A stretch of DNA of 64,000 nucleotides. Source: Lepidonotus clava (taxonomy: Eukaryota > Annelida > Polychaeta > Phyllodocida > Polynoidae). Shown here piece by piece: positions 50,240 to 62,060 of this stretch (its first letter is position 1; the number at the start of each line of letters is the position of its first letter). The DNA lies in contig OW387139.1 in assembly GCA_936440205.1 (NCBI GenBank), forward strand, positions 35,862,378-35,926,377. The letters are read 5' to 3'. The notes beneath the pieces were generated by a model, which did not search any database, was not told the origin of the DNA, and saw only the letters and a program-made list of their open reading frames with translations. A program made the position numbers and the translations under genes.

Positions 50240-53200
50240 CTAAAAGCCGTATTTCGCTTGTGTCTGTGCCTTCGTCTGTCTGTTGTGTGCCCATTGATTC
50301 TTCAGTTCCAGCTCACGCTCCTTTGCCTGAAAAATTATTTACAATCCTCTTAATCCTCTTTAAAGTCATTGGATAACAAACTATCCTTACAATGCATTTA
50401 AATCACTTATTTATGTCTAGATCAACTCAACCGAATGAAGAGTAAATAATTTGTGGCATCGTATCAACAGATGAGATTCACACTGGTGTGACTTTAAAGG
50501 GATGACATAGTTCCTGCGTCTGTAGTAGTGTATTATAATTGCCAAGTCAAAATAAATAAATGCTGAGCAAATTTTCAATGTACATAAAACAACATATGAA
50601 GCTAAAACATTCGTTGATTGTTGGTTGGTTGGTTGGTTATTGGTTGCTTTACACCCTAATTAACTGCCAGGGTCATATCAAGGGTGGTGATGGTGATCGA
50701 ATCTATGAGAAGGTAGAGACCATACCCCTACACTTTTACCGAGGCAGGTGTTCTTTAATGTGCAGAGTCCCATAGGCAGGGCCCTACACACAACAGCCGG
50801 TGGTCCTAGGACCTTTGATATCCCTGTCGTTGTCACAGGGAGACATGCAGAGGGGAGTAGTAGTCAGCCCAGGCCCAGAATTGAACCCCGGCCGCCCGCG
50901 CAGCAGGCGAACGCCCTAACCACTCCACCACCCCGCACGCCTCGTTGATTGTTGGTGTTAGATGCCATGATAAAGTATAAACCACTTCTAGTGAAGATGA
51001 AAATATAGAGCCAATTATCATGTCGACGGCACTGAACTTTTTGTACAAAAATAGTTATGTCGACGGGATTGGACCTATTTTTTAATATATTTTTTTTTTG
51101 TACAAAAACTTGAAATAGGGTCTGTCGTTTTACCTGGTAGGCGAGGTAGGTGATCTGGTGCTTGCGGCGCTGCTGGGAGGAGGGCAGGTCCTTGTTGCGT
51201 TTCTTGCTGTAGGAGTGGCCGGGCACCTCCTCCGTTAGGTTCTTGGTCAACTCCTCCTGGCTCGTCTGGTGGTCTGCCTTCACGTCAATCAGGTCGATCG
51301 TCTCCCGTCCACGTCGACGCCGACCAGCCAACTTTAGGAACTGAAAGAGATCACAAATTAAGTACAAAATGGTGCAGATTTGGAGTGATCGAATGAGGGT
51401 TGCTCGCTAGACTTCAACGCAGAAACACGCTTTCGTCAGAGGACTACATGTATTTATATTCAGTATTCAATATCTTGTATAAAACTAGTCTATACCATGT
51501 TCAGAAAATTGCCCAATGTTCGATAGCAGATTACACTGAAAAGATATCCTGTATTTTGCCAGTGCATATGATCAGAAAATTGCTCAATAACAGGTGACAC
51601 TTTGAAATAAGATTAAATAATGCAAGTGCCCCAGTCAGGTGTCTATGCTATTTAGCTTACCTCCTCATCTTGGAGATATTGCTGCACTTCGGTATCGTCC
51701 TGGTGTTGCTGTTAAGATATAAAACATTGTTGACATTATTCTAATAAAAAATGAACAATTAGTAGACAGTTAAATGAATACGTAAAGATCTTATACGAGC
51801 ATTTTAAAGGTGTGAAATATTATTTATTTATGATATATTATCAACAGTTGACGAAAGCACGTAGCCTATGTATAGCTGTATTGCCCTAGATCTAAAAAGT
51901 AGTCATGTCATAAACTTTTTAATGAATGTTAGATAAGTGCTTCTACCAAATAAAAGGAATGACGCATGTATTTTTGAAACAGCACAAGTGTAGATTTTCA
52001 AAATTGCCAAGATAATGGAAAAATCTTACTCCTACTTACCTGGCCATCATAGGTGGCGTAGTTGTAGTCTGCATTACTATATGGCACAGCGTAGTCCGCC
52101 CCTGCCTCCACACTGTCCTGAGTGGGCGGTAGGCTCGGTCCAGCCACTGCCCCAACCGTAGCTGAATTCGGAACCATGTCCATGTCTGACACAAAGTGCG
52201 TGTCCCTCTGCCCCTGCCAAGGTCCTTGCAGCGCCGGCTCCACCTTCGCCTCAGGCTCCTCCACGGCCGGAGCCACGTTGAGCTTAGGAGCTGAGACCTG
52301 GTTTAATGAGAAGAAGCTTGATGGTTCTTCGTCATCCTCATCGTCGCTATCAGCGTCGGGGACGCCTGAGACAAGTGGTTGAGGTTTGGTTGGTGGTCTT
52401 TTCACGGCGGCTGTAGGGGATGGTTTGGGTTTGGGCGCTGCAGGCTTTTTTGACAGAGTATACGGCAGGAGAGGTCGGTTTGTTGTCTTCACGCTGAAGT
52501 TCTTGGGGCTTGGTAGTAGGGCGAATAATCCAGTTTTCCCCTATATGCGAATCGTAAGATAAAATATATTGTTTGAATAATTAGGTTTATATGATGATGA
52601 TTGTTGGAATTTAAGGTGTGCTCAGACATTTTTCAGCCATATCAACACCAACTCACATTTGTGATTTTGTACCAAGTACTGGTGATCGGATCTATAGGGG
52701 TGGAAACAACAACAAGGTGAGGTGGTCTAACAATTACTTATGGTATACATTGTGTTTGCAAGCATACTTTTTTTATCAATACCGATAAGGAAGTAACAAA
52801 GAAAGACGATTATACAAACAGTGATATTCTCATTCACACCATTGACAGTTAGAAACAAGACAGAAAAGGGAGGGTATGGATAGATATAGTGTAATTTTAT
52901 GGTCACCTGTTGCACTTTCTGCTTTTTCTTGACTGGCATATCATCGTCGTCTGAGTCGTACTGGAAATAATAACATTATGTTGTATTTAAAACGGTAATA
53001 AACCATATCGATTTATGTCTATGTTCAAACTAAACTGTTTTATTTTAATGTACACAACATCTCTCATTGCGTTTTTTACTATAATTCACCACACAAGGAT
53101 ACACTGGTCATTGGGTAACACGTGTAGTACATTTCCTCTCTAATAATTGTTAGCATGTCAGGTGTTGGATGTTTACCTGGGGTAGTTCTGGTATGGTAAT

Positions 53201-56200
53201 TTTTACTGGCTGTCGCTTCGCTGGTTTTGGCGGAGGCTCTGCTTTCGTTTTCATTTGTAAGGTTTTCTGTTTAATTTCTTCTTCGATTTCGTCATCCTCT
53301 ACTGCGAATGGGATTGACTTGGATTCACCAGTTTTGGGCGTTGGGAGGCCTGTAAAATACAGGAAATAAAAGAATCAAGGTCAGGAAATAATAAACAAAA
53401 GTTGTTTTTAGTCAAAATGCATAGCACGAACGAGATGCATATCAGGAAGGTCGAGGTCATCTCTATTGGTTGGACAGATATTACACAAAACATCCAATGT
53501 TCTATCTTTGGTTATGGATTATTCTTGTCAAATTACTAAAATTACTAAACACATCCCTCTTTTCATGGGTTGCCTGTGATTTCAATTTGGGAGTAAATAG
53601 TAGGAAATTAATTACTTCGAAGGTTTTATCTTAGCATCAATTGGGACTCAATGTGACTTATACATTTTAACTTGATTATATTTGTTTTGTGTCTATTGCT
53701 TGCAAAAGGCCACATGATTTTCTTGTATTTCTTTAGCACTTAACGTCTATAAGACTATAATTTCTGAAGGCTGTAGAAATCATTGTTGGCCACCACTGAC
53801 AGCGCTTATGAGCCGGTAACTATGGTGACTGGTAGCGATTTTTTTTTAAATCCAAAGGATCAACCAGAATTGCTTGGAACGGCATATCGATGCTAAGATC
53901 ATGTATTTTAGTTGCTGAAAATTGATTTAGAGGATGTTCAGAGTATTTTTTTATTTCCAACACTGCCCAGGTCCATTTTGGAAATTAAAAAAAAAAGACA
54001 AGAAGCCAAAGAGCTACAAGGTTTCGCTCATGCATGAGCGATAGTCATTCCTCAATAAACTGAAGGCCTTCCTCCAATCATAAGGCTAATAGTATATAGG
54101 CTATGAGTACTGACCACCACCACTGCTCCTGCTGTCACACACAACTCAGGGAGGGGTTTAGGAAAGAGGCTGCTACTACTAGTACTGCCATGCACCCAGT
54201 ACTGAGTGACCTATCACTCACCCACCTAGATCTGCCCACCTGCAGGTGACAGTGGAGGTCCTAATGTGGAGGGGTAAGGGTTGATTGGCGCAGGTAGGGA
54301 TTAAGTAACCCACTTCTAGCTTCTCACACTGCCTGACTCTAACAGCCATTGTAGGACGATGCCCTTCAACAGCTGAACATGACCAGTGTATCCCAAAAAC
54401 CACCGGACAGCCGGACATGTCCGAGATTTTTCTATCCATGTCCGATGTTTGGCCCTTGAACATCGGACATTTTGTCCAGCAAAGTTTCCATGCTTTATGA
54501 CTATGCAATGATATATTTTATAACCATTATTTTGCTGAATTGTTCTACATATTTATTTGATTATTACATGTCCAGTGTGGTAAGGAAATGTCCGATATAA
54601 TTCCTGTAAATCTCGGACAATATGTCCGCCGTTGCAGAAAGTTTTTGGGATACACTGCATGACATTGTGTAACCGGTCATTAAAGGTGAACAGACACGCG
54701 ATTTTTAAGACTCTTGGTCAATACTTTACTTACTAAGCTAATGGTCTGTGTGTTCGGTATAAAAAAAATCATTATTTTGATAAAATAGGACTATTTAATG
54801 TAAACTTCCGAAACCCTTACAAAAACAATCATGGCCGCTATTACCCATAATGCACAGAGGTGTGACGTCAGAGTATGTGTGAGTGGCTGGTGTCACCTGC
54901 GCGAAAGGCATAGGTGTTTCACACATAGGGCCTATACTGTAGGCTGTGTGGACCAGGGCCCGATGGCCCCTTACAGCCAAATCCTGGGATTGAATTATTA
55001 GTCTAAAAAAACCGGGTTTAAGTTGCACAGTTTGTAACTGTCCTGAGTTATTTTGTAACAGAAAATATGATTGAACAAAGCTTAATCCTATCCTCTGAAA
55101 ACCTGTTAGGGACTAGACATTTAATTTAACTTGTAGGGTTAGATTAGTTGAAGCTTAGACTAAATTACATATAATGCGCCGTTCAACTTATCAGTTTTAG
55201 AATATTGCTAAGGCAAAGAAGGCCTAAACTTGATCAAGAAGTTACAAGCCTGCCGGGGCCAAGTGTTAGGCCGTGTAGAAGAGGTGTTGCTACCAGCCAC
55301 CTAGCCCCTCACCTCCCGACAACAAACAGGTGACCAAGAGGCTGTTCTGGCGATTTATAGGGTTGTAGTTGAATATTTCATATTTCTATCTGATTCATTA
55401 TGTTTACACAAATCAACAATTTAGTATGGAAGTCTTGGCAAGAACACGATTATCCATTACTTAACATTTGACATGTCAGAATACACATCGCCATGTTATG
55501 TAGTTGTTTGCCCCAATTGTTAAGGTGACGACTGCAGCACCGCCTACAAATGCCCAGATTACCAACTCAAAGAATAAGGTCGGCAAATTGTAGTAGGCCA
55601 AAGGCTAATCATCCTATTAAAGACAATGATAGTTATCTATGTTTTCTCAAATTATGGTACGATAGTGGATAATTTCTACACCTATATCCAAAGGTTATGC
55701 AGGTAGTTCTGTTGGTACTCTATCAGAGTGTAACGGTGTATCATTGCAGAGACTGTTTCTTCTGTTTTATTTAAGAAATAAATTTGAAAACGGGGATCGG
55801 GAGATACAAACAAAAAAGCTTTACAATCACAGATCTCATAATAGTAGTGATATTGCTATTCTTGTTGACAAACTAAGCACTCAGTATAACCCTAGTGCTA
55901 CACATGCCATCCGACCCATACTCTGACGTCACACCCCTGGTCACTGCCCAGTGCCTGCCCCGAGGCACAAAAGCTGTGAGAGTGGTTTCACACTTATCAT
56001 ATACACTCCAGAATAACTGCATATAATATTTTGGTAACAGCTATCCATGGAATGTGCTTGATATACATCAATATATCGTTTCAAGTAGAAAATAAAGTTT
56101 TGATACTTTTCTTGTCAGTTCACCTTTAAGAACAAAGAAAATTCAATGACTCAATTAAGACATGACTGGTTGATGGGAGTCCCCTCCAATAGCTACAATA

Positions 56201-57513
56201 CTTTATAGATATAACTGGGAACTCCCCCCCCCCCCTCCAAAAAAAAAAAAAGAAAAAAAAAAAAAGAAGCCTTATAGAGCCCTAGAATGATAAGCCTAAA
56301 CTACAGTTACAGGCCTCAAAGCAGGACCTTTGAAACCTTTTTCTCTTCAGCCTCTAGGACCTTTAAAACCTTTATTTTCCTCTCAGCGACCTTAAATGAC
56401 CTTTTTATTCATTTCAAGTGACCAATAAGTGTAAAAAATTTAAAAAAGACAATATATTTATGAAGAATCTGGACTGAACACAGGAAATTGTTTTGAATAT
56501 ATGAAAAATGATGCATTTCATGGGTGATATGGCTTATCAAAATGTATAGATCTAATCAGTGTACCATTTTTACATAACAACAATTCTGACATAAGCATCA
56601 AAGCATTCTTGAAAAACATAAGTGAGGTTTCTGAGAAATAGAGGTTTTGAAACGCTGACTTTGCTGATCTGGTATGGAAAAAAAGGTGGGTCATTTCTAG
56701 GGCCCTACCTAAAATTCTTAAGTGTTGTTCAAACCAACAAAGAGTGGTTAGACAACTGTACTGATCCATCCATGCATACTGCCTTGGATAGGATGTCGTT
56801 GATTTCAATTCAAAAGTGAAATTATTGTTAAAATCCTTTTAAAATGAGTAGCACTAAGCACAAAGGGACAATGAAAGATGTGGCTTTGGTCTACTTGCAT
56901 ATGAAATTGGTTAAAACTGTGAATTTTAAATGACTTTTGTTTCTCTTATCTGACCTTTAATTTTCTAATTAGTCTAGATCTATGTCCTTTTATAGGGACA
57001 TTTTTTCATGATCCCCACTTTGAGGCCTGCAGTTACGTTTTAAGTCTATAAAAAAAGGCTGATAAAGTTACCAGAGAGGAGTGAAGTGGTTGTCTGAGTT
57101 ATATCGTCACTATCATCAAGAATGCTTTCTGGATGCCGTGTTTCTACATTATCTCCTGACGTCTTTTTTGATGGCAGACTGTCTGTGCCAAAGAAATTTG
57201 CCTGCTCCCCTGTGCTGTGCTTAGGTGGAGGTAGCTTTAGCGTTTGTGACAATGGTTGCAAAACAGTGACTGGTTCGTCATCCTCAATATCATCAACAGT
57301 TCCAATTACTCCAGAACTTGATGACGTCTTCTGTGTTTTCAACGTGGATTCTGGTTCTTTTGACACGGCCTCTGCACTGCCGGAGTCTGGACCGCCGTTG
57401 TCGAGGCGACTTTTCGTTTCTGATGTAGTTATCTCCTCATTATCTACATTATCTGATGTTTCTCCATCACTATCGTCACTATCGCCATATGCTACTAGTC
57501 CACCCAGAGACAT
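50240..57513 (-). CDS. PRCC (proline-rich mitotic checkpoint control factor), 7 exons
   Basis: Nuclear protein linked to pre-mRNA splicing and to the mitotic checkpoint (MAD2L2 partner) in human; first known from renal carcinoma fusions. Exons in transcript order: 57072-57513, 53177-53349, 52907-52960, 52040-52540, 51661-51708, 51134-51340, 50240-50326. Phases agree and give 1512 nt (503 aa against 491 in human). Diagnostic parts: N terminus MSLGGLVAYGDSDDSD; GLPTPK...KRQPVKITIPELPQ; GLFALLPSPKNFSV; a Tyr-rich stretch DYNYATYDGQ; and the conserved C terminus RRKHQITYLAYQ then AKERELELKNQWAHNRQ...QAKYGF. The first exon is Asp/Ser/Glu-rich and low in conservation. An in-frame ATG lies slightly upstream of 57513, but MSLxxLVAY matches the family start. 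Intron 1 (3.7 kb) and intron 6 carry transposons. Confidence 0.95.
50626..50941 (-). mobile_element. tRNA-derived SINE with perfect 15-bp target duplication
   Basis: Flanked by TCGTTGATTGTTGGT at 50611-50625 and 50942-50956. On the minus strand the head is tRNA-like: box A TGGTGGAGTGG (50920-50930) and box B GGTTCAATTC (50878-50887). The 3' end is a run of AACC repeats against the 50626 side. 316 bp, in PRCC intron 6. The intact target duplication suggests moderate youth. Confidence 0.85.
54384..54657. mobile_element. MITE with 17-bp inverted ends and CATGAC duplication
   Basis: CAGTGTATCCCAAAAAC (54384-54400) and GTTTTTGGGATACACTG (54641-54657) are exact reverse complements, flanked by CATGAC on both sides (54378-54383 and 54658-54663). 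Interior repeats CGGACATGTCCGA-type motifs. In PRCC intron 1. Confidence 0.8.
54680..56129. mobile_element. Possible 1.45-kb TTAA-bounded non-autonomous transposon
   Basis: TTAAAGGTGAAC at 54680-54691 faces GTTCACCTTTAA at 56118-56129, and pairing extends a few bases inwards (AGACA/TGTC-like). TTAA at both outer ends would fit a TTAA-duplicating element, but the terminal bases are not the usual piggyBac ones. No transposase ORF inside. In PRCC intron 1, starting 22 bases after another MITE. Confidence 0.45.
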
Positions 57514-57788
57514 ATCTGGCGTTAAATGCAAGAAAACCGGATTAAAACTGACAAACTTTACTTTTGTTTTCTGGAAATAACTCCTCTATTATCGCTCAAA
57601 TCTGTTGCTGGTCCCTTCGGTCAGAAATAACGATGGGGAGAACCAGCGAAGCGGCGGGGAAATCTTGAATCAATCTGCCACTTCGACGCTCGCTGTACGG
57701 CAAAACATTAACTCAAAGCCAAGCTAAGAAGTTAATAAAACTCACCTAGTCCTAAAAAGAACTAGGTAGATCTATAACTTTCCCAGTC

Positions 57789-57952
57789 TGTAGTATTTAC
57801 TGGTGTGAGACCTAATCAGGCGCCGAGTGGTGACTTCCGGTTCGGCGGCGACCAGTCAGTTGAGCACATGGCCACATGTAGAGTGGAAGCCCTTTGCATC
57901 TGTGAGCTGTAATGTGTCCTATTAGTTGTAATAAATGTATGTAAACACAACA
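57789..57952 (+). repeat. Candidate short LTR of a Ty3/Gypsy fossil
   Basis: A 164-bp stretch starting TGTAGTATTTACTGG and ending ACACAACA, with AATAAA at 57930-57935. TGGCGACTGAGGATT follows at 57955, the expected place and form of a primer-binding site, ahead of a gag fragment. No partner LTR is in the window, so the limits are tentative. Confidence 0.4.
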
Positions 57953-59642
57953 AATGGCGACTGAGGATTGAGGAACAAGGTGGTAGGATTATCTGAAAGT
58001 GTGAAAATCTTTCTGTGAAGTCTGGTAAAGTGGACTTTTCTCAAAATGCCTGAGGGAGCAGGTGGTGCTCAGGGCCAAGATGTCCAGCCAGATCCAGTGG
58101 ACACTGTGATACGGGTGGATGTTGGTGGTTTGCCCCAGTTTGATCCAAAGGGGGATCCCAGTGGTTTGTCTGTAAGGTGGAAGAGGTGGAAAAGGGCATT
58201 TAACCTGTATGTTACTTACAGCTAAGGGAGTTGTCAATGCGGACCAAAAAGTGGCTCTATAACTTCATACAGGGGGACTTGATCTTCAAGAACTGTTTTA
58301 TACACTGGTACCTGAGGATAGGGATGTTTCCCTGCAAGAGTGTATTAAGGCCCTATATGACCATTTCTTGCCCCAAGTTAACGTGCCTTTTGAGAGACAT
58401 TTGTTCAGGCAGTTAGAGCAGTCGGCTAGGGAAACGGTTGATCAGTTTGTTTGTCGGCTAAAACAGAAGGCTGTGTCATGTGAGTTTCCAAATGTAGATG
58501 ACGCGATAAGGGATCAACTCATTGAAAAGTGTGCGAACGCAAAGTTGCGTAGGAAGTTTCTTGAGAAGTCGGGGGGAGCGACTCTTAAGAATTTCATGGA
58601 CATAGCTAGGGCGTATGAGACGGTAGATTTACAGATGGGTCAGATGTCTGTATCTTCAGCGCCCACCGAGGTCAATGCAGTACAGCATAAGAACAAGCAA
58701 CCTAACTCTAAGAAGGAGACAAAGGGAAATGGGTGGAGTCAGAATAAGGATAATAAGTCAAAGGATCAGAAGCCTAAGGGTAGTTGTTTCAATTGTGGCC
58801 AGTTTGGACACTTTTGTGCGGATAAGGTCTGTCCTGCGTGGTTCAGGAAGTGTAACCAGTGTGGTTTCCAAGGACATTATGCCAAGTTTTGTAAGCGGGA
58901 TCCCCCCGTGGGGATCCGGGGTGGGGGTTCCTTAGGGAGCCTCCTGGGAAGAATGTGTCCTCAGCAGCCCCTTGCTGTTTGTAGGAGGCGACAAATGGGG
59001 AGACCAGACTCAAAAGCCCAAGTGGTAGAGTGCCCGCTTTGAGTCTGGGAGGTCTTGGGATTTATCCCTGGCCGAGTCACACCAAAGACTTTAACAATGG
59101 TAGTGGTCACTGCTTGCCTGGCACTCGGTATAAAGTAAGAACCACGAAACATAACTGGTCAGCCTGGTGTCAGTATAATGTGACTGGGTGGGGTATTGTG
59201 TGGGCCTATGACATGATATCTCAGTGTGGCAGCACTATAAAGAGGGCATTGGGTCCCACTGCTACAAATAGGCACCTCATTTCATATATTATTCGGTCAC
59301 CGCCCCTGTGGCGTAAAACGAGCTGAAAGGCTTTACCTTGTGCAGTCTGGTAAAAGAACCCTGAAGGGTTGGCCGGACGTTAAACTAATCCCACAAACAA
59401 ACAAACAAGTAAGCGGGATCCTAAGAGTCGTGAGAAAGCTTATCAGGTTCAGGAAGGATATTCTGATAAAGGCGAGGGCGCTAGTAGTAGTAGTGCTAGT
59501 GGCTATGCATTCACTATCCAGGAGAAAGACTGTAGTTTCGTGAATTCTGTGGGACCTGGTGTGATCAATGTGATGATTGGTGGGGTGCAGATGCCCATGC
59601 TCATTGACTCAGGAGCGACTTGTAACATTCTAGATACACCTA
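57953..59642 (+). mobile_element. Ty3/Gypsy fossil: gag to start of protease, broken
   Basis: Pieces of a Gypsy Gag are readable between 58047 and 58900: an N-terminal part, then a capsid-like stretch (SARETVDQFVCRLKQKA, 58400-58650). Two zinc knuckles follow at about 58790-58900 (CFNCGQFGHFCADKVC and CNQCGFQGHYAKFC). After a SINE insertion at about 59003-59411, sequence like a retroviral-type protease start follows (LIDSGATCNIL near 59605-59635), where the element stops abruptly. It is broken in several places and lacks RT, integrase and the second LTR. It is unrelated in sequence to the giant element's gag and older. Confidence 0.8.
59003..59411 (+). mobile_element. SINE with tRNA-like head and LINE-like tail, inserted in the Gypsy fossil
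   Basis: Head: AAGTGGTAGAGTGCCCGCTT and GGGATTTATCCCTGGCC resemble degenerate box A and B regions of a tRNA. Body about 220 bp. The last about 118 bp (from TCGGTCACCGCC at 59293) match the 3' end of a LINE at 60765-60877. Ends in a CAAA repeat. A second copy is at 60879-61244, nearly identical in the body. Confidence 0.75.
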
Positions 59643-59959
59643 GAGTAGAGGTGCCAGTTTTCGCGCATCACTAGTTTTCGCGCATTTTGTGCATTTTTAT
59701 GAACGCATTTTGTCCTAAGCCATCTTAAACCCGTTTTTACCACTGAAATATGTCAGGGCGTCCTGGCTGAATCAATTTGATATTTTTTTGGTGATTATTT
59801 TCAAATATTTAGGTATTCTAGCAGCAAAAACATGTGGGAATGTCCCTATTAAATGAGAAATTGACGGGATCCTTATAATATCATATTTTATCAAATAAAA
59901 CATGAAAGTAAGATTTCTAAGATAAAAAACAAAATCCTTACATTCAAAATATCATATAT
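59643..59959. other. AT-rich spacer, no feature
   Basis: No ORF or clear repeat structure seen apart from a doubled TTTTCGCGCAT motif near 59658-59690. Confidence 0.5.
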
Positions 59960-59962
59960 ATT

Positions 59963-60142
59963 ATGAAAAATGGGAAAACCAAGAGTGATCCCCAGAGCTA
60001 CAGACCTATTGCTATGACTAGCTGCCCTTCCAAAACCATGGAAAGAATGGTCAACAACAGGCTGACTTGGTATCTGGAATCTAATGATCTCCTAAACACC
60101 TACCAGTCAGGTTTCCGCCAAGGGCAGAGCACAACTGACCAC
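59963..60142 (+). pseudogene. Non-LTR retrotransposon (LINE) RT fragment
   Basis: Translates as SDPQSYRPIAMTSCPSKTMERMVNNRLTWYLE...YQSGFRQGQSTTDH, the first conserved blocks of a Jockey/CR1-type reverse transcriptase. Only about 60 residues are present before the sequence switches to an antisense gag piece. Confidence 0.85.
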
Positions 60143-60350
60143 CACGGCCATTTCCACGCGCTGGAGGCTGAGCTTTGGCGGGATCGGTCCGGCATCGCAC
60201 TTCGAAGTGACCTGTATAACCACATTTTTCACAGACATGATCTCTCGAGATTCGACAGTCTTTACCCATATGACCTTCGATGTTACACCTTCCGCAGCGA
60301 CCACGAAATTTGGAACTAGTGGATTTCCCTTGCATGTTCCCACCTCCTCG
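60143..60350 (-). mobile_element. Antisense Gag zinc-knuckle fragment
   Basis: On the minus strand two CCHC knuckles are readable (CGRCNIEGHMGKDC and CEKCGYTGHFEVRC) followed by a Pro/Arg/Gly-rich stretch. It is a fossil fragment of about 208 bp from a Gag-bearing element, lying between two LINE pieces in the opposite orientation. Source family not assignable. Confidence 0.65.
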
Positions 60351-60878
60351 GTTATTCACACCAGGCTGACACATGAACACCTGTTGAAAGGTGAAGGTGC
60401 TCCTATTTGTCAACAGTGTAACACCAAACTAACGGTGGAGCACATCATACTGAAGTGTAAGAAGACGGATGATAGTCGCAAGCGGCATCTCCAAAACAGA
60501 ACATCGATGAAGGACGTGTTTAACAACAACGGAAGTAAAAAGATCCTGCAATTCCTTGGAGAATGCCAACTGATAGATAAAATCTAAGAAAGGATCCAAG
60601 AGTCTGGGATCCAGGGGCCACCCTGTGCTCCCAACAGGGTCATCAAAGGCCGGGTGTGTGGTGTCCTTTCTATGGGACATTGCACACTAAAGACCCCTCG
60701 CCACTCTTCGCAACGAGTAGGGTATTGCACCCGGTGGCGGGTTTCTCCTAAACCATATCATATATTTGGTCACCGCCCTTGTGGCGTAAAATAAGCTGAA
60801 AAGTATTACCTTGTGCAGTCTGGAAAGAACCCATAAGGGTTGGCCGGACGTTAAACTACCCCAACAAACAAACAAAAT
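60351..60878 (+). mobile_element. LINE 3' end: end of ORF2 and 3' UTR
   Basis: Codons for THEHLLKGEGAPICQQCNTKLTVEHIILKC to a stop at 60585-60587 match the C-terminal Cys-rich part of Jockey/CR1-type ORF2. A 290-bp 3' UTR follows, ending GTTGGCCGGACGTTAAACTACCCC and a CAAA repeat. The final 113 bp are shared with the SINEs here; the UTR recurs at 62332-62590, and the coding part at 63925-64000. Confidence 0.8.
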
Positions 60879-61244
60879 TGAGTCTGGGAGGTCTTGGGAT
60901 TTATCCCTGGCCAAGTCACACCAAAGACTTTAACAATGGTAGTGGTCACTGCTTGCCTGGCACTCGGTAAAAAGTAAAAACCACGAAACATGACTGGTCG
61001 GCCCGGTGTCAGTATAATGTGACTGGTTGGGGTATTGTGTGGGCCTATGACATGATACCTCAGTGTGGCAGCACTATAAAGAGGGCATTGGGTCCCACTG
61101 CTACAAATAGGCACCTCATTTCATAAATTCGGTCACCGCCCCTGTGGCGTAAAACTAGCTGAAAAGCTTTATCTTGTGCAGTCTGGTAAAAGAACCCTAA
61201 AGCGTTGGCCGGACGTTTAACTAATCCCACAAACAAACAAACTC
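60879..61244 (+). mobile_element. SINE copy 2, 5' truncated, abutting the LINE tail
   Basis: Starts TTGAGTCTGGGAGGTC, lacking the first part of the tRNA-like head seen at 59003. It then follows that copy closely to the shared LINE-like tail and CAAA repeat at 61244. It joins the LINE tail with no spacer. Confidence 0.8.
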
Positions 61245-61407
61245 GTGGTTGAAGGTAAAGTATCCTCTGTCGATTGTTTTGGGGATGGAGTAGGTTCCCA
61301 GGAGTCCCTGGTACACCCACTCCATCTGTACTTTCTGCTCCATCATCTCACCTCTCTCCTTCTGGTAATCGTCCACACCTCTCTCCTTCGGGTAATTGTC
61401 CACCAGA
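61241..61407 (-). CDS. Possible exon of the right-edge gene
   Basis: On the minus strand, after an acceptor CAG at 61408-61410, an open frame reads LVDNYPKERGVDDYQKERGEMMEQKVQMEWVYQGLLGTYS..., about 55 codons, until the SINE tail at 61244. It has an internal near-duplicate (NYPKERGVDDYQKERG). Phase is compatible with the exon at 62061-62258. No family recognised; the SINE adjoins its 3' side, so either the exon is cut by it or its donor is elsewhere. Confidence 0.35.
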
Positions 61408-61444
61408 CCTGGGTTCTAGTACCATGTCATGGATACCTCTCCCC

Positions 61445-62060
61445 CTGAAAGTAAATCCATATAAGGGATTACAGTTATTACGCTAATCTTCATTATCATC
61501 TCATTCATATGAAATCTTCCTCTCAATCAAAGTAGCCACACCTAACAATCCCTTATCAATCTTATTTTTCGAATTACATCACTTCTATTGGTGACAGGCA
61601 TAATGATGTGATTTCAAACTCTAATCACATTTCACCTTATTAGCTTAATCACAAAAATCACTTACGAATGGTCTGGTAAGTCGGGCAGCAACCACCAATT
61701 GGCTATAAGCTGACAGTCCCACCCATAGTAGTTAGCTGGTACCGGTCCTCGATCCGACCACTAGCTCTTACCAATTGCCCCACCTACTTCAACCATCAAT
61801 TTCATTCCCCATTTCATTTCTCTTCGCAAACTACAGGGTCATTTTCATAGGTCTATTATTTTATACAATTAAAAATGTCCGACGGCAAATCTTTCTCTTA
61901 CTTTCATATAATTCAATCCCACCAATAATTCTTCATCTATTAGGAAATTACCCCTGTGTAAGTATCTTTATTGAAAATAAAAAAAAATCTCTTTATTTAT
62001 GCCTTTTTAAACTGTAGACTTTTATAACGTATGAGAAGGAAGTAATGCTTGTTTACTTAC
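61445..62060. other. AT-rich intron-like stretch, no feature
   Basis: No coding exon or firm repeat recognised; likely an intron of the right-edge minus-strand gene. Confidence 0.4.

Noticed and set aside
50878-50935. tRNA gene on the minus strand
   Set aside because: Box A and B are present but the sequence is the head of a SINE with a target duplication; no cloverleaf acceptor stem is evident.
52122-52382. Plus-strand ORF of 86 codons
   Set aside because: Antisense shadow of PRCC exon 4.
57122-57580. Plus-strand ORF of 152 codons
   Set aside because: Antisense shadow of the Asp/Ser-rich PRCC exon 1.
59010-59075. tRNA gene on the plus strand
   Set aside because: Degenerate A and B boxes at the head of a repeated SINE, not a functional tRNA.
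61245-61486. Plus-strand ORFs with SPSGN repeats
   Set aside because: Shadow of the minus-strand candidate exon with its internal duplication.
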